The notes under the pieces were generated by a model, which was given only the letters and a program-made list of their open reading frames with translations, had not been told where the DNA came from and made no database searches. This document shows positions 50,648-53,358 of a stretch of 53,358 bases of DNA, piece after piece. The stretch lies in contig NZ_WHOL01000072.1 of assembly GCF_009745975.1 (NCBI RefSeq), positions 1-53,358 of the forward strand, written 5' to 3'. The stretch is from Actinokineospora pegani. Lineage in GTDB: Bacteria > Actinomycetota > Actinomycetes > Mycobacteriales > Pseudonocardiaceae. How positions within the stretch are numbered: the stretch's first letter is position 1; every line of letters starts with the position of its first letter. The translations under genes and the position numbers were made by a program.

Positions 50648-50875
50648 ATGACCGAGAACGACTTCGCCGAGCTGGTCGAGGCCGAGACCGGCCTGCCGCT
50701 GACCGCCGACGACCTGGCCACCCGGTTCGACGACCTGCCCGGCTGGGACTCCGTGCACCTGCTCAAGGTGCTCTCCGCGCTGGAGTCCGAGCACGGCATC
50801 ACGCTGCGGATCGCGCACCTGCTCGACGCGACCAGCCTGGCCGACCTGTACACCGCCGCCGCGGTGCCGGCATGA
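50648..50875 (+). CDS. Acyl carrier protein for the glyceryl unit
   Basis: 75 residues from ATG 50648, 10 bp after the FkbH-like stop, with GAGGAGA upstream. The pantetheine site is GWDSVHLLKVL near residue 33. The small discrete ACP directly after the FkbH-like gene corresponds to AbyA3. The stop overlaps the acyltransferase start by ATGA. Confidence 0.92.
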   Translation: MTENDFAELVEAETGLPLTADDLATRFDDLPGWDSVHLLKVLSALESEHGITLRIAHLLDATSLADLYTAAAVPA

Positions 50876-51663
50876 CGGTCGAGGTCGTCCCCGTCCCGGC
50901 GGCCCGCAGGCAGACGCTGCACTTCCTGCGGTTCGCCGAGGCTGCGGCCCCGGTCCACCTCGACACCGAGGTCGACGCCACCGCGCTGCTCGCGCACCGG
51001 GTGCGGGGCCGCCGGTACTCCGTCGTCAGCTACGCCATGCGCGCCCTGGGCGAGGTGATGCCGGGGTTCCCCGAGGCCAACGCCGCGTTCGCCGGGTCGC
51101 TGCGGCCCAGGGTCGCCCGGCACGCCGCCGTGGACGTGAAGCTGACGCTGGACAAGAAGGTCGACGGGACGCGGTCGGTGCTGTCGGTCGTGCTGCCCGA
51201 CGTGGACGGCTGCACCCTCGACCACCTGCAGAACGCCGTCGAGCGGCTGCGCGACACCCCGGTCGGCGAGATCCGGGAGCTCGACGGGGCCCGCGCGTTG
51301 CAGAAGCTCCCGCTGCTCGTGGGGCGGCTGGCGTTCGCGCTGGCCAACCGGCTGCGGGGCAGGCACACCCGGATGGGCACGGTGGCGCTGACCTCGCTCG
51401 GGCACGCCCCGGTCCGCCGCTTCTTCTCCCACGGCGGGACGACGGTGACCATCGGCCTGGGCCGCATCGCCCCGACCCCGGTCGTGGTCGACGGCGAGGT
51501 GGTCGTGCGGCCGGTGCTGCCGCTGAGCCTGACCTTCGACCACCGGGTGATCGACGGCGCGATGGCCGCCGACCTGCTGACCGCGCTCAAGACGACCTTG
51601 GAGGCCACTGGTGCGGGGGACGTGGACGGTGTGGGCGCGGGCGACCGCGCAGGAACCGCCTGA
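50872..51663 (+). CDS. E2-like acyltransferase of tetronate pathways (AbyA4/Agg4-like)
   Basis: 263 residues, the catalytic domain of the 2-oxoacid dehydrogenase E2 family without lipoyl or subunit-binding domains. The active-site motif is FDHRVIDGAMAA near 219-231. In agglomerin and abyssomicin pathways the matching enzyme acetylates the tetronate primary alcohol as a leaving group. Its position between the glyceryl ACP and an alpha/beta-hydrolase agrees. The end overlaps the PPTase frame by 53 bp. Confidence 0.88.
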   Translation: MTVEVVPVPAARRQTLHFLRFAEAAAPVHLDTEVDATALLAHRVRGRRYSVVSYAMRALGEVMPGFPEANAAFAGSLRPRVARHAAVDVKLTLDKKVDGTRSVLSVVLPDVDGCTLDHLQNAVERLRDTPVGEIRELDGARALQKLPLLVGRLAFALANRLRGRHTRMGTVALTSLGHAPVRRFFSHGGTTVTIGLGRIAPTPVVVDGEVVVRPVLPLSLTFDHRVIDGAMAADLLTALKTTLEATGAGDVDGVGAGDRAGTA

Positions 51664-52186
51664 CCTGCGGGACCTGCTCGGCGCGGAGTTCGACCGGTAC
51701 GCGCGGGCGACCGACGCGGGGTTCCGGGCCCGGATGCTCTCGTCCCGGGTGCTGGCGCTGCGGCTCGCCTCCGCCGTCGTGGGCGGGCCGGTGCGGCTGG
51801 TCAAGGACGCGCTGGGCAACCCCGGCCTGGCGCGGCCCGACGGCGCCCCCGTGCGCGGGGTGGACGTCAGCCTCGCGCACACCGGCGGGGTCGTGGCCGC
51901 GGCGGTGTCGGTGGCCGGGCGGGTCGGGGTCGACGTGGAGCCGCTCGGCCGCGACCTGGGCGCGGCGGGCGACCGCGCGTTCCACCCCGAGGAGTGCCGG
52001 GCCGACCCGGTGCGCGGGTGGACGGTGAAGGAGGCCGTCGCCAAGGCGGTCGGCCGGGGACTGCTGCTGGACCTGCGCACCGTGCGGGCGGACGCGCCGC
52101 CGCCGGGGTGGCGGGTGCGATCGGAGGCCATCGGGGCCTACCGGCTGACGACGGCGCTGGGGCCGTGGGAGGGGTGCACACCGTGA
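51611..52186 (+). CDS. Small Sfp-type 4'-phosphopantetheinyl transferase
   Basis: 191 residues if GTG 51611 is used; another GTG at 51629 is possible. VGVDVEPLGRD (Mg-binding Asp/Glu) is near 110 and WTVKEAVAKAVGRGL near 141, the standard Sfp signatures. The protein is a little shorter than typical Sfp (about 225). It is embedded in the tetronate operon with overlaps on both sides, so it probably activates the three carriers of this operon, the decarboxylase-ACP carrier and perhaps the NRPS carriers. Confidence 0.9.
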   Translation: MRGTWTVWARATAQEPPDLRDLLGAEFDRYARATDAGFRARMLSSRVLALRLASAVVGGPVRLVKDALGNPGLARPDGAPVRGVDVSLAHTGGVVAAAVSVAGRVGVDVEPLGRDLGAAGDRAFHPEECRADPVRGWTVKEAVAKAVGRGLLLDLRTVRADAPPPGWRVRSEAIGAYRLTTALGPWEGCTP

Positions 52187-53331
52187 CAACGGTTGAGAAA
52201 TCCTATGTGGACGAGGTCGCTGACCTCGTGCTGCTGCACGCCCGCGCGCAGGGCATGACGCCCGCGCAGGCCCAGGCGGTGTTGGCGGGGGTCGACCGGA
52301 TCGACTCGGACGGGCCCGGCTCGTGGTCGCACGCCTGGACCGCCGCGGGCGACGCGGCGCTGGCCGCGGGCGACCCGCTCAACGCCTGCCGCCGCTACAA
52401 CCTGGCGCGCTTCCCCTACCCGGCGACCGACGGGCAGCGCGTCGCGCTCGCCTCCTGCGTCGCCGCGTTCGATGAGTGGCGCGCGGCCCAGGGCGGCATC
52501 GAACGGCGTGAGCTGGACGTGCTCGGGGTGACGCTGCCGGTGTGGGCCGGCGGCCTGGACACCACCCGCCGCAAGCCGCTGCTGCTGATCACCGGCGGGA
52601 TCGTGTCGATCAAGGAGCAGTGGGGCCAGTTCCTGGTGGCCGCCCGCAGGCTCGGGATGGCCGTGGTGGTCACCGAGATGCCCGGCGTCGGCGAGAACCC
52701 GTTGCGCTACCGCCCGGACTCGCACCGGATGCTGGCCGCCGTGACCGACGCGGTCGCCGAGATCACCCCCATCACCGACGTGTACTCGGTCGCCATGAGC
52801 TTCGGCGGCACCATGGCCCTGGGCTGGGCCGCCCGCGACCCCCGGGTCAAGGGCGTGCTCACCGTCGGGGCGCCGGTCCGCCCGTTCTTCACCGACGCGA
52901 CCTGGTGGCCGGGCGTGCCCGAGACCACCAAGCGCACCCTGGCCCACGTCACCGGCCGCCCCGACATCACCGACGCCCTGCCCGCCTACGCCCTGACCCG
53001 CGACGAACTGGCCGACGTGCGCGCCCGCGTCGGCTACGTCGTCAGCCGCCGCGACGAGATCGTCCCCGCCGCCGACAGCACCCTGCTCGCCGCCTCGGTC
53101 CCCGACGCGGCCCTGCTGGCGTTCGACGACGTGCACGGCTCGCCCGCGCACCTGACCGACACCAAGCTGTGGATCACCAGGTCGCTGCTGACCTGGAGCA
53201 AGGGCCCCAGCGCTGTCACCGCCGCGCTCGGCCTGGTCTCGAAGCTGCGGAACAAGGGCCGCTCAGGCCGTGTTTCGAAAGCCGCTGTCCGCGACAGCCG
53301 CGCCGGAGCGGCCCCTGACGGCACGGGGTGA
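52183..53331 (+). CDS. FrsA-like alpha/beta-hydrolase, probable tetronate eliminase (AbyA5-like), C-terminus formed by a MITE
   Basis: 382 residues from GTG 52183, overlapping the PPTase stop (GTGA) with GGGAGGGG upstream. A helical N-terminal half (about 1-115) is followed by the hydrolase core: LLLITGGIVSIKEQW, MPGVGENP, nucleophile in SVAMSFGGTMAL near 205, an Asp in RRDEIVP and His in DVHGSPAH near 320. This matches the enzymes (AbyA5, Agg5) that eliminate acetate to make an exocyclic methylene. The last 22 residues or so are encoded by a second MITE copy, whose single-base difference from the first copy gives the TGA stop. The native C-terminus is probably lost or replaced; the catalytic core is intact. 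Confidence 0.87.
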   Translation: MTTVEKSYVDEVADLVLLHARAQGMTPAQAQAVLAGVDRIDSDGPGSWSHAWTAAGDAALAAGDPLNACRRYNLARFPYPATDGQRVALASCVAAFDEWRAAQGGIERRELDVLGVTLPVWAGGLDTTRRKPLLLITGGIVSIKEQWGQFLVAARRLGMAVVVTEMPGVGENPLRYRPDSHRMLAAVTDAVAEITPITDVYSVAMSFGGTMALGWAARDPRVKGVLTVGAPVRPFFTDATWWPGVPETTKRTLAHVTGRPDITDALPAYALTRDELADVRARVGYVVSRRDEIVPAADSTLLAASVPDAALLAFDDVHGSPAHLTDTKLWITRSLLTWSKGPSAVTAALGLVSKLRNKGRSGRVSKAAVRDSRAGAAPDGTG

Positions 53332-53358
53332 AGGCACCGGTACAACCCCGGTACCGGC
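53265..53358 (+). repeat. MITE-like element, second copy (cut by the window edge)
   Basis: The first 94 bp match 33145-33240 of the other copy except for the base at 53268, a G-to-A change at 53331 that creates a stop codon, and an A-to-C change in the central hairpin. It has the same left terminal repeat (GTGTTTCGAAAG). It lies in the same orientation and is read in the same reading frame (VSKAAVRDSRAG) as the copy in the hydrolase gene. Its right end is outside the window. Confidence 0.88.

Noticed and set aside
48787-50875. Methoxymalonyl-ACP extender pathway, because of the FkbH-like gene and ACP
   Set aside because: The matching acyl-ACP dehydrogenase, hydroxyacyl dehydrogenase and O-methyltransferase genes are absent, while the KASIII, E2-like acyltransferase and hydrolase fit tetronate formation. 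The two dehydrogenases belong with the FAAL.

Overview
The window is very high-G+C DNA with GTG starts, ATGA/GTGA-coupled genes, SARP/AfsR and WHG-type TetR regulators and dense specialised-metabolite genes. It suggests a filamentous actinomycete, probably of the Pseudonocardiaceae/Actinosynnemataceae type; the species cannot be named from the sequence. It appears to hold two biosynthetic blocks separated by a regulatory stretch.

Left block (1-17.1 kb, minus strand). The transcription order is a two-module NRPS (17102-11052, C-A-PCP-C-A-PCP), a type II thioesterase, a SyrP-like Fe(II)/2-oxoglutarate hydroxylase, a free-standing A-PCP didomain, and a second NRPS that runs off the left edge. 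The second NRPS reads C-PCP-C-PCP-C-A*-PCP-C. Its first two modules have no A domain. The A domain of the third has lost its nucleotide-binding loop, its substrate-anchoring Asp and its catalytic Lys. These carriers must be charged in trans, and the adjacent A-PCP protein (Gln-like specificity code) is the obvious candidate.

Regulatory stretch (17.1-25.6 kb). It holds an XRE/NTPase regulator, a 50-residue secreted Thr/Pro-rich peptide preceded by an 11-bp-phased GATAGC-type repeat array, an AfsR-type regulator, an NTF2-like protein, an SDR and a small SARP.

Right block (26-53 kb). A carrier-bound decarboxylation unit (AMP-ligase plus a PLP decarboxylase fused to an ACP) is followed by a ChlB6/CerJ-like KASIII, an MFS exporter, a hydrolase, a P450, an FAD monooxygenase and an MpaB-like oxygenase. 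A long + strand operon comes next: FAAL, two acyl-CoA-dehydrogenase-like enzymes, ACP, a monomodular KS-AT-ACP polyketide synthase, and a cassette colinear with abyA1-A5 of tetronate pathways (KASIII, FkbH-like glyceryl-ACP synthase, ACP, E2-like acyltransferase, then an alpha/beta-hydrolase) with a PPTase inserted. The simplest reading is that a fatty acid is activated, desaturated on a carrier, extended once with malonate, condensed with a glyceryl unit to a tetronate, acylated and eliminated, and then oxidised and perhaps decorated with an omega-amino acyl group. A rare octamer, CGCTTAAG, inside a larger partly palindromic site, lies in front of all four operons of this block and not in front of the NRPS genes. 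Two of these sites lie between divergent transcription units that include paralogous TetR genes, which suggests one regulon.

A MITE-like element (about 165 bp, terminal inverted repeats) sits in frame inside one alpha/beta-hydrolase gene. A second copy, cut by the right window edge, forms the C-terminus of another alpha/beta-hydrolase gene. No tRNA, rRNA, CRISPR array, transposase or replication origin was seen.
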